Origin: JBBFMJ01 sp037441225
GTDB taxonomy: Bacteria; Acidobacteriota; Thermoanaerobaculia; UBA2201
Direction of reading: 5' to 3'
Length of the DNA: 31,049 bases
Assembly (NCBI GenBank): GCA_037441225.1
Contig: JBBISU010000036.1
Location: 1 to 31,049 of the forward strand
Shown here: piece after piece, positions 31,035-31,049 of the stretch
How the letters are laid out: each line of letters starts with the position of its first letter
Position numbering within the stretch: the first letter of the stretch is position 1
Notes under the pieces: model-generated
Told to the model about the DNA's origin: nothing
What the model saw: the letters and a program-made list of their open reading frames with translations, nothing else
Database searches by the model: none
Translations under genes and position numbers: made by a program

Positions 31035-31049
31035 AATTTTTTTATGTAG

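Noticed and set aside
1..31049. tRNA or rRNA genes
   Set aside because: No cloverleaf with a T-loop GGTTCGAATCC-type box and no rRNA-like GC-rich block was seen in the gaps, which are all short.

Overview
The window is visibly AT-rich, lysine-rich in its proteins, and densely packed with genes. Nearly every junction inside an operon is a 1-4 nt gap or a short overlap, often ATGA or GTGA. Internal genes carry clear AGGAGG-type Shine-Dalgarno (SD) sequences. Signal peptides, a SurA-like membrane-anchored chaperone, a complete Bat system and two secreted sulfatase-fold/TPR proteins suggest a diderm bacterium. The fused sulfatase-fold/TPR architecture recalls Acidobacteriota- or Aminicenantota-like uncultured lineages. 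I cannot assign a taxon from sequence alone. No rRNA, tRNA, CRISPR array or transposase was seen.

Layout. (1) 1-316 holds no gene; it contains a tandem REP/BIME-like hairpin array and further hairpin remnants. (2) 2546-317 (minus): RNase III, a GNAT acetyltransferase, a small wHTH-like protein and a class I methyltransferase. (3) 3839-2649 (minus): kbl, with its own promoter overlapping the stop codon of the upstream gene. (4) 13092-3874 (minus): a ten-gene Bat operon encoding a mini-BatD-like protein, MoxR ATPase, DUF58 protein, a SurA-like protein without the PPIase domain, a DUF4381/BatD-like protein, BatA, BatB, BatC, BatD and BatE. (5) 14009-13158 (minus): a UbiA-family prenyltransferase, divergent from two EamA/DMT transporters (14181-15909, plus). 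(6) 17959-15989 (minus): a sulfatase-fold/TPR protein, divergent from an HD phosphohydrolase-obg-nadD-rsfS-sigma54-activator operon (18000-22068, plus). (7) 22101-24598 (plus): an 8-Cys zinc mini-protein, hemB and hemL. (8) A small minus-strand gene at 24918 is divergent from thiC (24937-26190). (9) 26191-26345 contains REP-like remnants. (10) 28729-26346 (minus): DUF1573-type and HEAT-repeat exported proteins, divergent from a second sulfatase-fold/TPR protein (28752-31034).

How the genes work together. The Bat operon looks like one module: MoxR is a cytoplasmic AAA+ ATPase working with VWA proteins (DUF58, BatA, BatB) and periplasmic TPR or beta-domain partners (BatC, BatD, BatE). The obg-nadD-rsfS block is a conserved ribosome/NAD housekeeping cluster. 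hemB-hemL supply tetrapyrrole precursors, and thiC supplies the thiamine pyrimidine.

The most striking signals are three. First, most genes at the head of a transcription unit have an extended -10 box (TGnTAAAAT or a TATAAT variant) ending 6-10 nt before the start codon, which predicts leaderless mRNAs; kbl, with an SD, is the clear exception. Secondly, at two divergent gene pairs the two opposing -10 boxes share the same bases. Thirdly, rsfS appears to start at a rare ATT codon placed 6 nt after a perfect AAGGAGG.
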